Origin: CAYPYI01 sp964415085
GTDB taxonomy: Bacteria; Bacillota; Clostridia; Tissierellales; Tissierellaceae
Direction: 5' to 3'
DNA: 10,696 nt
Assembly: GCA_964415085.1 (NCBI GenBank)
Contig: CAYPYI010000046.1
Span: forward strand, 1 to 10,696
A program made the translations under genes and the position numbers. Of the stretch, positions 1 through 6,957 are shown in pieces (position 1 is the first letter of the stretch; each line of letters begins with the position of its first letter). The notes beneath the pieces are model-generated. The model saw only the letters and a program-made list of their open reading frames with translations, made no database searches and was not told the origin of the DNA.

Positions 1-4
1 TAAG

Positions 5-32
5 TTTACTTTAATATGATATAATGTATAAT
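5..32 (+). promoter_or_regulatory. candidate promoter of the trpS cluster
   Basis: Two overlapping -10 boxes are visible. One is TGATATAAT at 17-25, an extended -10 element with a perfect TATAAT. The other is TATAAT at 27-32, lying 16 bases after TTTACT (5-10), a 4/6 match to the -35 consensus. Either would start transcription about 30-40 nt after position 1, giving a leader of only about 45-55 nt before trpS. The window starts here, so upstream elements cannot be judged. Confidence 0.5.
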
Positions 33-84
33 ATATTTATTATAGATTATTAAATGATTTGATATATTATGTAGGAGGAATATT

Positions 85-1080
85 ATGGATAGAAAAACAG
101 TATTTAGTGGAGTGCAACCATCTGGTAAGTTAACTATAGGTAATTATATAGGAGCCATAAGAAACTGGGTAGATTTACAAGATGAGTATGATTGTTATTA
201 TTGTGTAGTTAACCAACATGCTATAACAGTTCCTCAAGTTGCGAAAGACTTAAGAAGTAACACATTAGACGTACTTGCCTTATTTATGGCTTGTGGTATA
301 GATCCAGATAAATCAACTTTATTCATACAATCACATGTTCCAGAACATACGGAATTGTCATGGATATTAAGTACTATGACATATATGGGACAATTAAATA
401 GAATGACACAATTTAAAGAAAAAGCACAAAGATCGGAAGAAAATTTAAATGCTGGACTATTTACATATCCTGTATTAATGGCTGCAGATATACTTTTATA
501 CAATGCAGACTTAGTTCCAGTAGGTGATGATCAAAAGCAACATTTAGAACTAGCAAGAGATTTGGCTGAGAGATTTAATAACAGATATAGTGATACATTT
601 AAAGTTCCTGAACCTTTGATAACTAAAGAAGGTGCTAGAATAATGAGTCTTCAAGATCCGAATTTTAAAATGAGTAAGTCAGATGAAAATGAGAATGGAT
701 ATATTTTAATATTAGATGATGAACAAGCGATTAGAAGAAAAATAAAAAGGGCTGTTACTGATTCAATAGGTGTTGTAAAATATACAGATGATCAACCTGG
801 GCTTAAAAATCTAATAAATATCTACCAAGCTTTCACAGGTGAGGATATAGATGTGATTGTAAGTAGATATGATGGAAAAGGATATGGAGAATTTAAAGAA
901 GATTTAGCAGAAGTAATAGTAGAAGGTTTAAGACCAATTCAAGAAAAATATGAAGAAATAAGAAATGATAAAAATCTTTTAGAAAGTGTTTATACTAAAG
1001 GATCTGAAAAGGCTGAATATAAAGCAAGGAAAATGATTAGTAAGGTTAATAGGAAGGTTGGTTTTATACCTAAAATATAG
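85..1080 (+). CDS. trpS: tryptophanyl-tRNA synthetase
   Basis: Cytoplasmic class I aminoacyl-tRNA synthetase that charges tRNA-Trp with tryptophan using ATP. The class I signature is complete: PSGKLTIGN near residues 12-20 holds the HIGH-equivalent TIGN (17-20), GDDQKQH is at 147-153, and KMSKS is at 195-199. At 331 residues it has the usual bacterial TrpRS length and appears intact from the Rossmann catalytic core to the C-terminal helical anticodon-binding region. AGGAGG at 73-78 lies six bases before the ATG. It is the first gene of a cluster with the thioredoxin-like gene and pgsA, and its stop codon overlaps the ribosome binding site of the next gene. No T-box is visible in the 84 bases upstream. 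The identification is very secure. Confidence 0.97.
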   Translation: MDRKTVFSGVQPSGKLTIGNYIGAIRNWVDLQDEYDCYYCVVNQHAITVPQVAKDLRSNTLDVLALFMACGIDPDKSTLFIQSHVPEHTELSWILSTMTYMGQLNRMTQFKEKAQRSEENLNAGLFTYPVLMAADILLYNADLVPVGDDQKQHLELARDLAERFNNRYSDTFKVPEPLITKEGARIMSLQDPNFKMSKSDENENGYILILDDEQAIRRKIKRAVTDSIGVVKYTDDQPGLKNLINIYQAFTGEDIDVIVSRYDGKGYGEFKEDLAEVIVEGLRPIQEKYEEIRNDKNLLESVYTKGSEKAEYKARKMISKVNRKVGFIPKI

Positions 1081-1084
1081 GAGG
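1079..1084 (+). promoter_or_regulatory. ribosome binding site overlapping trpS stop, sets TTG start
   Basis: AGGAGG begins on the last two bases of the trpS TAG stop and lies 7 bases before a TTG codon at 1092. This spacing supports TTG as the start of the thioredoxin-like gene and suggests translational coupling to trpS. The next in-frame ATG (codon 19) would remove the first part of the fold. Confidence 0.8.
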
Positions 1085-1091
1085 TATATAA

Positions 1092-1415
1092 TTGAAAAAA
1101 ATTGAAACATTAGAGCAAATTGAACAAGAAATTAAAGAAAATGATATGGTATTGTTTTATTTTGGAATGAACACATGTGGAGTGTGTGTAGACTTATTAC
1201 CAAAGATAGATAAAATGCTTGAGAAATATCCAAAGATGAAATCATTTGAGATAGATGCTAGAAAAGATTTAAAATTAGCAGCTCAGTTTGATGTATTTAC
1301 AGCTCCAGTAATTGTAATTTATATTGATGGTAAAGAAGGCATAAGAGAAGCACGTTTAATAAGTGTACCTGATTTAGAATCTAAAATTAAAAGATACTAT
1401 GATATGATTTTCTAA
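1092..1415 (+). CDS. thioredoxin family protein (CGVC active site)
   Basis: Small 107-residue thioredoxin-fold protein, the usual length for a single-domain thioredoxin. It has a redox-active CxxC motif, CGVC, at residues 29-32 at the end of a hydrophobic strand (MVLFYFG). The cis-proline expected opposite the active site is P72 in TAPVIVIY. No signal peptide is seen, so it should act in the cytoplasm. The motif differs from the classical WCGPC: the preceding Trp is Thr and Pro is Val, which usually marks divergent thioredoxin-like proteins rather than the main TrxA, so redox potential and partner are uncertain. It starts with TTG. It lies 11 bases after trpS and 20 bases before pgsA, so it is probably co-transcribed with them. 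No functional link to either neighbour is evident. Confidence 0.85.
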   Translation: MKKIETLEQIEQEIKENDMVLFYFGMNTCGVCVDLLPKIDKMLEKYPKMKSFEIDARKDLKLAAQFDVFTAPVIVIYIDGKEGIREARLISVPDLESKIKRYYDMIF

Positions 1416-1435
1416 ATAAATTTTAGGAGGAAAGT

Positions 1436-1966
1436 ATGAATTTACCAAATATTTTAACTACAATAAGAATAATACTTGTCCCTATTTATTTATTTGTATT
1501 TTTTTCAAGTTTAGAAAATCGTCTATTAATATCTCTATTTATATTTATTTTAGCGGGTATTACAGATTTTCTAGATGGATATATAGCTAGGAAAAATAAT
1601 TTAGTTACTAAATTAGGAAAAGTACTAGATCCACTTGCTGATAAATTAATGATGTTTGCAGTACTTATTAGTTTAACAAAATCCAATTTAATCCCAAGTT
1701 GGATAGTAAGCATTCTAGTATTAAAAGAAATACTAATGATTATAGGTGGTGGTATACTATATCTATTTAAAGGTAATCAAGTTTTGCCTGCTAATATATA
1801 TGGAAAAACTGCTACGGTTTGCTTTTATTTAGCAACTTTAGTTACTATTCTTAATCAAGGAAGCAGTATTTCAAAAATCTTATTTGTATTAACAGTAGGA
1901 TTAAATATTATAGCTTTTTTAAATTACTTTATAATTTATTTGACAATGAGAAAAGAAAACAAATAA
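1436..1966 (+). CDS. pgsA: CDP-diacylglycerol--glycerol-3-phosphate 3-phosphatidyltransferase
   Basis: Integral membrane enzyme of the CDP-alcohol phosphatidyltransferase family. PgsA joins glycerol-3-phosphate to CDP-diacylglycerol to give phosphatidylglycerophosphate, the committed step to phosphatidylglycerol and cardiolipin. The family motif DGxxARx8GxxxDxxxD is complete: D47-G48, A51-R52, G61, D65 and D69 (start of motif LDG, end DPLADK). The N-terminal MNLPNILTTIRI is typical of PgsA. Several hydrophobic segments (about residues 7-23, 30-43, 72-95, 97-112, 125-140 and 147-170) fit a six-helix membrane protein. It is 176 residues long, close to the family norm. AGGAGG at 1425-1430 precedes the ATG by five bases. 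No terminator follows it: the valS promoters start at or just after its stop, so its transcript may run into the T-box. Substrate choice (glycerol-3-phosphate rather than another alcohol) is inferred from overall similarity. Confidence 0.9.
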   Translation: MNLPNILTTIRIILVPIYLFVFFSSLENRLLISLFIFILAGITDFLDGYIARKNNLVTKLGKVLDPLADKLMMFAVLISLTKSNLIPSWIVSILVLKEILMIIGGGILYLFKGNQVLPANIYGKTATVCFYLATLVTILNQGSSISKILFVLTVGLNIIAFLNYFIIYLTMRKENK

Positions 1967-1969
1967 AAT
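1940..1969 (+). promoter_or_regulatory. candidate distal promoter of valS
   Basis: TTGACA at 1940-1945, inside the end of pgsA, is followed after 18 bases by TAAAAT at 1964-1969 (5/6 to consensus), whose first bases are the pgsA stop codon. It would start near 1976, ahead of the T-box. It is weaker than the proximal promoter, and its overlap with coding sequence means it could be chance. Confidence 0.35.
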
Positions 1970-1972
1970 GAT

Positions 1973-2001
1973 TTGACAAAAGATATATATGTCTATATAA
2001 T
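1973..2001 (+). promoter_or_regulatory. consensus promoter of valS-folC
   Basis: TTGACA at 1973-1978 and TATAAT at 1996-2001 are both perfect consensus boxes with an ideal 17-base spacer. The -35 box lies 6 bases after the pgsA stop. Transcription should start near 2008, just ahead of T-box stem I. Confidence 0.9.
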
Positions 2002-2007
2002 CAAATT

Positions 2008-2256
2008 AATAAATTAAAGGTATTGATGAAGAGGAGTAGGTGATTAACTTAAACAGAGAGGAAACAATAGGTGAAATGTTTCTTAAGCAATAATTACTGA
2101 AGGTAGCTTCTGAACTTTTATACTGAAAAAAGTAGGTATAAACGATGATCACGTTATAATCATTTGAGAGTTATAGTTTTTTAATAAAGCTATAAAATTA
2201 AGGTGGTACCGCGAAAGTATATCCCTCGTCCTTATTATTAAGGCCGAGGGATTTTT
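2008..2256 (+). promoter_or_regulatory. T-box riboswitch, valine-specific (GTA specifier)
   Basis: A tRNA-sensing leader upstream of valS. Stem I can be drawn in full: GAAG (2028-2031) pairs with CTTC (2107-2110). The specifier loop carries the loop-E partners AGTA (2035-2038) and GAA (2099-2101). GTGATTA (2040-2046) pairs with TAATTAC (2091-2097), CTTA (2048-2051) with TAAG (2084-2087), and GAAACA (2061-2066) with TGTTTC (2077-2082). The specifier is GTA (2103-2105), a valine codon, followed by the expected purine. Stem II is TTTATAC/GTATAAA (2117-2123/2136-2142). Stem III is a 10-bp hairpin at 2171-2195. The T-box core AAGGTGGTACCGCG (2200-2213) presents TGGT (2204-2207) to the ACCA end of uncharged tRNA-Val. 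AAGG and GCG pair with CGTCCTT (2227-2233) as antiterminator. Uncharged tRNA-Val should therefore allow read-through into valS. Confidence 0.96.
2221..2256 (+). terminator. T-box regulated intrinsic terminator
   Basis: ATCCCTCG (2221-2228) pairs with CGAGGGAT (2245-2252), and after a T/C mismatch CCTT (2230-2233) pairs with AAGG (2240-2243). A short T run follows (2252-2256). The 5' arm includes 2227-2233, the same bases needed for the antiterminator, so the two structures exclude each other. Confidence 0.93.
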
Positions 2257-2276
2257 ATATTAAAGGAGGAGTATAA

Positions 2277-4928
2277 ATGTTAGAAAATTTACCAAAAACG
2301 TATAGCCCTAAAGACTTTGAAGATAGGCTTTACAGCTATTGGAATGAAAATGGTTATTTTAAAGCTGAGGTTAATAAAGATAAAAAACCATATACTATAA
2401 TGATGCCGCCACCAAATGTAACAGGAAGCTTACATATGGGGCATGCACTAAATAATACTATTCAAGATATATTTACTAGATTAAAAAGAATGCAAGGTTA
2501 TGAGGCATTATGGCTACCAGGAACGGATCATGCTAGTATATCAACTGAAGCAAGAGTAGTTGATAAGATAAAAAAAGAAGGAAAAACAAAAGAAGATTTA
2601 GGAAGAGATGGATTTATAGAAGAAGCATGGGAATGGACACATCTTTATGGTGGAACTATAAAAAACCAACTTAAGAAAATTGGAGTATCTTGCGACTGGA
2701 GTAAAGATAAATTTACTTTAGATGAAGATATGAATAAGGCTGTTGTTGAAGTATTTATTAAGCTATATGAAAAAGATTTAATTTATAGAGGAGATAGAAT
2801 AATTAACTGGTGTCCAAGCTGTGGTACTGCAATATCTGATGCTGAAGTTGAGCATGAGGATAGTCATGGAAGCATTTGGCATATAAAGTATCCTATTAAA
2901 GATAGTGAAGAGTTTATAGAGATTGCAACTACTAGACCAGAGACTATGTTAGGTGACTTAGCAATAGCTGTTAATCCTGAAGATGATAGATATAAACACT
3001 TAGTAGGTAAAAAAGCAATTCTTCCACTTGTGGGAAGAGAAATTCCAATAATAGCTGATGATTACGTAGAAATGGAATTTGGAACAGGAGCTGTAAAGAT
3101 AACTCCATCACATGACCCAAATGACTTTGAAGTAGGTGAACGTGCTGGATTAGGACAATGTATAGTTCTTGATGAAAAGGCTTATATAAATAACAATGGT
3201 GGCAAGTATGAAGGCTTAGAAAGATTTGAAGCTAGAAAACAAATAGTTAAAGATTTAGAAGATTTAGGTTTTTTAGTAAAGATAAAGGATCATGATAATT
3301 CAGTAGGACATTGTGAAAGATGTGGAACTATAATTGAACCTCTTATCTCTAAACAATGGTTTGTAAAAATGGAACCTTTAGCAAAGCCAGCTTTAGAAGC
3401 ACATAAAAGTGGAGATTTAAATTTTATACCAAATAGATTTGGAAAGATATATGATAATTGGATGGAAAACATTCAAGACTGGTGTATATCAAGACAGTTA
3501 TGGTGGGGACATAGGTTACCTGTTTATTATTGTAAAGATTGTAATGAAGTTATAGTTGCAAAAGAAAAGCCAGAGTCTTGTACTAAGTGTAGTAGTAATA
3601 ATATATATCAAGATCCAGATACATTAGATACGTGGTTCTCATCTGCTTTATGGCCATTTTCTACATTAGGCTGGCCTGAAAAAACAGAAGAATTAGAATA
3701 CTTCTTCCCTACTAACTTATTAGTTACAGGATATGACATTATATTCTTCTGGGTTGCAAGAATGGTATTTTCAAGTATTGAACAAATGGGCGAAGTTCCA
3801 TTTAATGATGTTTTCTTAACAGGTCTTGTTTTAGATGAAAATGGAATAAAGATGAGTAAATCATTAGGAAATGGTATAGATCCATTAGAAGTAATTGACT
3901 TATATGGAGCAGACGCTCTAAGATTTACCTTGGTTACAGGAAACTCTCCAGGAAATGATATGAGATTTAAAATGGAAAGAGTTGAATCAAGTAGAAATTT
4001 CGCTAACAAATTATGGAATGCAACTAGATTTGTTTTAATGAATTTAGACGAAGATATAGTAGAGAAAGATTTAAAAGAATTAGACTTACAAGCAGAGGAT
4101 AAATGGATATTATCAAGATTAAATGATTCTATAAAAATAGTTACAGATAATTTAGAAAAATATGAATTGGGTCTTGCGGCAAATAAAATATATGATTTTA
4201 TTTGGGAAGATTATTGTGACTGGTATATAGAGATGGTTAAATCAAGATTATATGGAGAAGATGAAAATACTAAAGAAGTAGCACAACAGGTATTACTTTA
4301 TGTTTTAAAAGATATAAATAAGCTATTACATCCATTTATGCCATTTATAACAGAAGAAATTTGGCAACATTTACCAATCGAAAAATCAGCGCTAATAATT
4401 TCACAATGGCCAGAATATAATGAAAGTTTAGAGTTTTATAATTCAGAACAAGATATAGAATATGTTAAAGAAGCTATAAAAAGAATAAGAAATGCAAGAG
4501 CTGAGATGAATGTAATTCCATCTAGAAAAGCGGAAGTGATGTTTATAACAGAAGATGAAAAACTAAAAGATTTACTAGCATCTTCAGAAAGATATTTTAT
4601 AGATTTAGCAAGTGCTGAAAAAGTTACCATAATTGATTCTAAATCTGAAATTTCAGAAGATACAATATCAGTAGTATTAAATAAAGCTGAAGCATTCTTA
4701 CCTCTTAGCGAATTAATTGACTTTGAAAAAGAATTAGAAAGGTTAAATAAAGAGAAAGAAAAACTTGAAGGGGAAATAAAGAGAGTTAATGGAAAACTTT
4801 CAAATGAAAGTTTCACAAGTAAAGCACCTGAGAGTGTTGTTAATGAAGAAAAAGATAAAAAAGTTAAATATGAAGAAATGATGAAAAATGTACTAGAAAG
4901 CATATCACAAATAGAGAAAAACTTATAG
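2277..4928 (+). CDS. valS: valyl-tRNA synthetase
   Basis: Cytoplasmic class I synthetase charging tRNA-Val. It is 883 residues, normal for a bacterial ValRS. PPPNVTGSLHMGH (44-56) contains the HIGH motif HMGH at 53-56, and KMSKS is at 525-529. The CP1 editing domain that removes misacylated threonine lies between about 190 and 345, with TTRPETM (218-224) and GTGAVKITPSHD (269-280). Paired cysteines CPSC (179-182), CERC (346-349), CKDC (419-422) and CTKC (435-438) suggest zinc-binding knuckles. GHRLP and the helical anticodon-binding domain follow, and the Lys/Glu-rich C-terminus from about residue 813 is the ValRS coiled-coil arm. AGGAGG at 2264-2269 lies seven bases before the ATG. Expression should be controlled by the T-box, and folC follows after 8 bases, an arrangement also known in Bacillus. 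Confidence 0.98.
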   Translation: MLENLPKTYSPKDFEDRLYSYWNENGYFKAEVNKDKKPYTIMMPPPNVTGSLHMGHALNNTIQDIFTRLKRMQGYEALWLPGTDHASISTEARVVDKIKKEGKTKEDLGRDGFIEEAWEWTHLYGGTIKNQLKKIGVSCDWSKDKFTLDEDMNKAVVEVFIKLYEKDLIYRGDRIINWCPSCGTAISDAEVEHEDSHGSIWHIKYPIKDSEEFIEIATTRPETMLGDLAIAVNPEDDRYKHLVGKKAILPLVGREIPIIADDYVEMEFGTGAVKITPSHDPNDFEVGERAGLGQCIVLDEKAYINNNGGKYEGLERFEARKQIVKDLEDLGFLVKIKDHDNSVGHCERCGTIIEPLISKQWFVKMEPLAKPALEAHKSGDLNFIPNRFGKIYDNWMENIQDWCISRQLWWGHRLPVYYCKDCNEVIVAKEKPESCTKCSSNNIYQDPDTLDTWFSSALWPFSTLGWPEKTEELEYFFPTNLLVTGYDIIFFWVARMVFSSIEQMGEVPFNDVFLTGLVLDENGIKMSKSLGNGIDPLEVIDLYGADALRFTLVTGNSPGNDMRFKMERVESSRNFANKLWNATRFVLMNLDEDIVEKDLKELDLQAEDKWILSRLNDSIKIVTDNLEKYELGLAANKIYDFIWEDYCDWYIEMVKSRLYGEDENTKEVAQQVLLYVLKDINKLLHPFMPFITEEIWQHLPIEKSALIISQWPEYNESLEFYNSEQDIEYVKEAIKRIRNARAEMNVIPSRKAEVMFITEDEKLKDLLASSERYFIDLASAEKVTIIDSKSEISEDTISVVLNKAEAFLPLSELIDFEKELERLNKEKEKLEGEIKRVNGKLSNESFTSKAPESVVNEEKDKKVKYEEMMKNVLESISQIEKNL

Positions 4929-4936
4929 GTGATAAT

Positions 4937-6232
4937 ATGAGTGAAAGAGCTATAAGGCTTATAGAAGATAATAAAAGGTACGGCTCAAACAACAGTACAA
5001 TAGTAATGGAAAAATTAATGGGTTTATTAGGTAATATACAAGATGAATTAAAGTGTATTCATATAGCAGGAACTAATGGGAAGGGATCAACCTCTTCCCT
5101 TACTGCTAGTATATTGGAAGAAGCAGGTTATAAGGTAGGTCTATATACATCACCTTATATAGAAGTATTTAATGAAAGAATTCAGATAAATAGAGAAAAC
5201 ATTAACTCATCTGATCTTGATAAATATGTAGATATAGTAAAGGAAAAGATAGATATCTTAGAAGCTAAAACAGAATATATAGTTACTAGTTTTGAGTTTG
5301 TAACTGCGGTAGCATTTGTATATTTTTATTATGAAGAAGTAGATTATGTTGTTTTAGAAACTGGAGTTGGTGGATTAACAGATGCTACTAATGTAATAAA
5401 AAATCCTTTAATAAGTATAATTACAACTATAGATTTTGATCATATAAAAAAATTAGGACCTGGTCTTAAAGATATTGCCTATCATAAATCTGGTATAATT
5501 AAAAAAAACTGTTTAACTTGTAGTTATTATCAAAAAGATGAAGTATTAGAAGTTATAAAAGAAAAGTGTGAAAAAGAGAATTCTTCCTTATTTTTACTAG
5601 ATGATATTGAAATATGTGATGTTAGACATTATATAGATAAAACTATATATTCACTAAAATATAAAGAGTATGTAATTGAAAATATTGAAATATCATTATT
5701 AGGAAAGTATCAAGTATTTAACAGTGCTCTTAGCATATTAGCAATTTTAACATTAATAGAAAATAAAATTATAGATATTAAGATTCAAGATATATTATTA
5801 GGTCTGAAAAAAGCAACTTGGATGGGTAGAGTAGAGCTAATAAATAAAAGACCTTTTATCATTTTAGATGGAGCACATAATAAACAAGGTGCACATAACT
5901 TGAAAGAAGTTGTAGAACTTTATAAAGATGGTAATGTTATCTTGGTAATGGCTATGTTAGAAGGTAAGAATAATGAAGAGGTAGTCAGAGAAATATCAGA
6001 AATTGCAAATAGAGTTATAATAACACAGGTAGATTCAGAATATAGAAGACTTAATTATAAAGAATTAGAAAAGATTTTTTTGAAATATAAAGAGGTTGAT
6101 TATTCATTTAGCGACAATGAAGATGCCATAAAAAAAGCAATTTGCATAGCAAAAGAAACTGATTTAATTATTTTCATGGGATCTTTATACTTTGTGGGTG
6201 ATGTAAGAAAAAAAATAAACCATTATTTATAA
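4937..6232 (+). CDS. folC: folylpolyglutamate synthase / dihydrofolate synthase
   Basis: Mur-ligase-type ATP-dependent enzyme that adds glutamate to folates (and, in bifunctional members, to dihydropteroate), keeping folates in the cytoplasm. It is 431 residues, full length for FolC. HIAGTNGKGS holds the P-loop (GTNGKGS 45-51). SPYIEVFNERIQIN is the folate/omega-loop region, ETGVGGLTDATN the metal site, and IAYHKSGIIK carries the lysine (K184) expected to be carbamylated. DGAHN (311-315) starts the C-terminal Mur ligase domain, and GSLYFVGDVR is near the end. Two motif positions depart from the usual GGRxDATN and EKAGI. It starts 8 bases after valS with a modest AGGTGA site (4927-4932) overlapping the valS stop, so it is co-transcribed and under T-box control. 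Its last codons lie within the palindromic terminator. Whether it is bifunctional cannot be told from sequence alone. Confidence 0.94.
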   Translation: MSERAIRLIEDNKRYGSNNSTIVMEKLMGLLGNIQDELKCIHIAGTNGKGSTSSLTASILEEAGYKVGLYTSPYIEVFNERIQINRENINSSDLDKYVDIVKEKIDILEAKTEYIVTSFEFVTAVAFVYFYYEEVDYVVLETGVGGLTDATNVIKNPLISIITTIDFDHIKKLGPGLKDIAYHKSGIIKKNCLTCSYYQKDEVLEVIKEKCEKENSSLFLLDDIEICDVRHYIDKTIYSLKYKEYVIENIEISLLGKYQVFNSALSILAILTLIENKIIDIKIQDILLGLKKATWMGRVELINKRPFIILDGAHNKQGAHNLKEVVELYKDGNVILVMAMLEGKNNEEVVREISEIANRVIITQVDSEYRRLNYKELEKIFLKYKEVDYSFSDNEDAIKKAICIAKETDLIIFMGSLYFVGDVRKKINHYL

Positions 6233-6250
6233 ATAATGGTTTATTTTTTT
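6209..6250. terminator. perfect palindrome, bidirectional terminator of folC and DUF4364 gene
   Basis: A 42-bp perfect palindrome: 21-base arms with no spacer, centred between 6229 and 6230. The core is AAACCATTATTTA with its complement. The A run on the left (6209-6215) and the T run on the right (6244-6250) make it T-tailed on either strand. It contains the last seven codons and stop of folC and the last codons and stop of the minus-strand gene, which are separated by 8 bases. Termination in both directions is inferred from structure. Confidence 0.88.
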
Positions 6251-6771
6251 ATTAAAGTATTAAGTATATCTACATAAATTTCATCTGTTTTTTCTTCCCA
6301 TGATGTGCAGATTAATTTAGCTTGTTCTAACGAAGCAACATTAAGATAAAGACTAAATAAGACATTATCATTTTCAACAAGTTTTATATTAGCTATATAT
6401 TCTCCGTTTTCTTTAGGATAATATTCTGCCACAACTTGGGATTTGGTTTTAATCATAGATTTAACTAAATTAAATTCTTCTTTAAGCTCATCCTTAAGCT
6501 TAGAAGGAATTTTGTTATTAAAGTAATCAAGTACTAATTTACCATTTTCAGTTATTTTATATTTATCGAAATTATCTTCTCTTACAATTTCAATGAATTC
6601 TGAATCCACTAATTCAGATAGATATTGCTGTAAGAAGAAGTAGTTCATATAATTTCTCTCTAAAATAAATTCATTTAGTTCTTTCTTTGAAAAAGTGAAA
6701 GGAGACTGTTCTATTATATATAATAGAATTAACTTATTTTGGGCAAGTTCTTCTGTATTGTCGCTTATCAT
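6241..6771 (-). CDS. DUF4364 family protein, winged-helix-like
   Basis: A 176-residue protein matching the DUF4364 family as I recall it from clostridial genomes. The N-terminal part (about residues 1-95) looks like a winged-helix DNA-binding fold. It has the helix-rich run NKLILLYIIEQ, a likely recognition region NYFFLQQYLSELV, and a wing ending DKYKITENGKLVLDYF. The C-terminal half (about 100-176) is alternating strand/helix with no catalytic motif I recognise. No membrane segments are present. AAGGAG lies 7-8 bases before its ATG (complement of 6780-6785). It is convergent with folC and divergent from the 48-residue ORF and hpt, so it could regulate itself or the divergent cluster, but nothing in the sequence proves this. 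The family function is not known to me. Confidence 0.85.
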   Translation of the reverse strand: MISDNTEELAQNKLILLYIIEQSPFTFSKKELNEFILERNYMNYFFLQQYLSELVDSEFIEIVREDNFDKYKITENGKLVLDYFNNKIPSKLKDELKEEFNLVKSMIKTKSQVVAEYYPKENGEYIANIKLVENDNVLFSLYLNVASLEQAKLICTSWEEKTDEIYVDILNTLIKK

Positions 6772-6804
6772 ACTTTACACTCCTTAAATAATTATATACC
6801 TTAC

Positions 6805-6833
6805 ATTATATCATAAAAAGACAATTGTGCTAA
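6805..6833 (-). promoter_or_regulatory. candidate promoter of the DUF4364 gene
   Basis: Read on the minus strand, TTAGCA (complement of 6828-6833, 4/6 to -35) is followed after 17 bases by TATAAT (complement of 6805-6810). A TG gives the extended element TGATATAAT (complement of 6805-6813), the same string as upstream of trpS. It would give a leader of about 25-30 nt before the ATG. Confidence 0.65.
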
Positions 6834-6869
6834 AATAAATAAAATAAAGAATAAGTGAAAATTATAATA

Positions 6870-6898
6870 TTGATAAAAGAATATTTATATTGTAATAT
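6870..6898 (+). promoter_or_regulatory. candidate promoter of the small ORF-hpt cluster
   Basis: TTGATA at 6870-6875 (5/6) and TAATAT at 6893-6898 (4/6) are separated by 17 bases, in a very AT-rich stretch where chance matches are common. It is divergent from the DUF4364 promoter, with about 36 bases between the two -35 boxes. The rest of the 186-base gap (6772-6957) shows no other structure I can support. Confidence 0.45.
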
Positions 6899-6957
6899 AC
6901 ATATATTATACATACGGAAACATATTATTTAACTACAAAAAGAAAGGAATAAAAACT

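Noticed and set aside
234..503. 89-codon open frame on the minus strand
   Set aside because: It lies wholly within trpS, whose protein is clear in the other frame.
2075..2092. Very short ATG-initiated frame in the T-box leader as a leader peptide
   Set aside because: The bases form the apical arm of stem I, and T-boxes sense tRNA directly without a leader peptide.
3608..4009. 133-codon open frame on the minus strand
   Set aside because: It is fully antisense to the valS catalytic region around KMSKS, with no recognisable domain.
4436..4903. 155-codon open frame on the minus strand, Ser/Phe/Leu-rich
   Set aside because: It is antisense to the Lys/Glu-rich coiled-coil end of valS; A-rich codons read backwards give such open frames. 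It has no motif.
6819..6824. TTGTCT on the minus strand as the -35 box of the DUF4364 promoter
   Set aside because: It is only 8 bases from the -10 box; TTAGCA with a 17-base spacer fits better.
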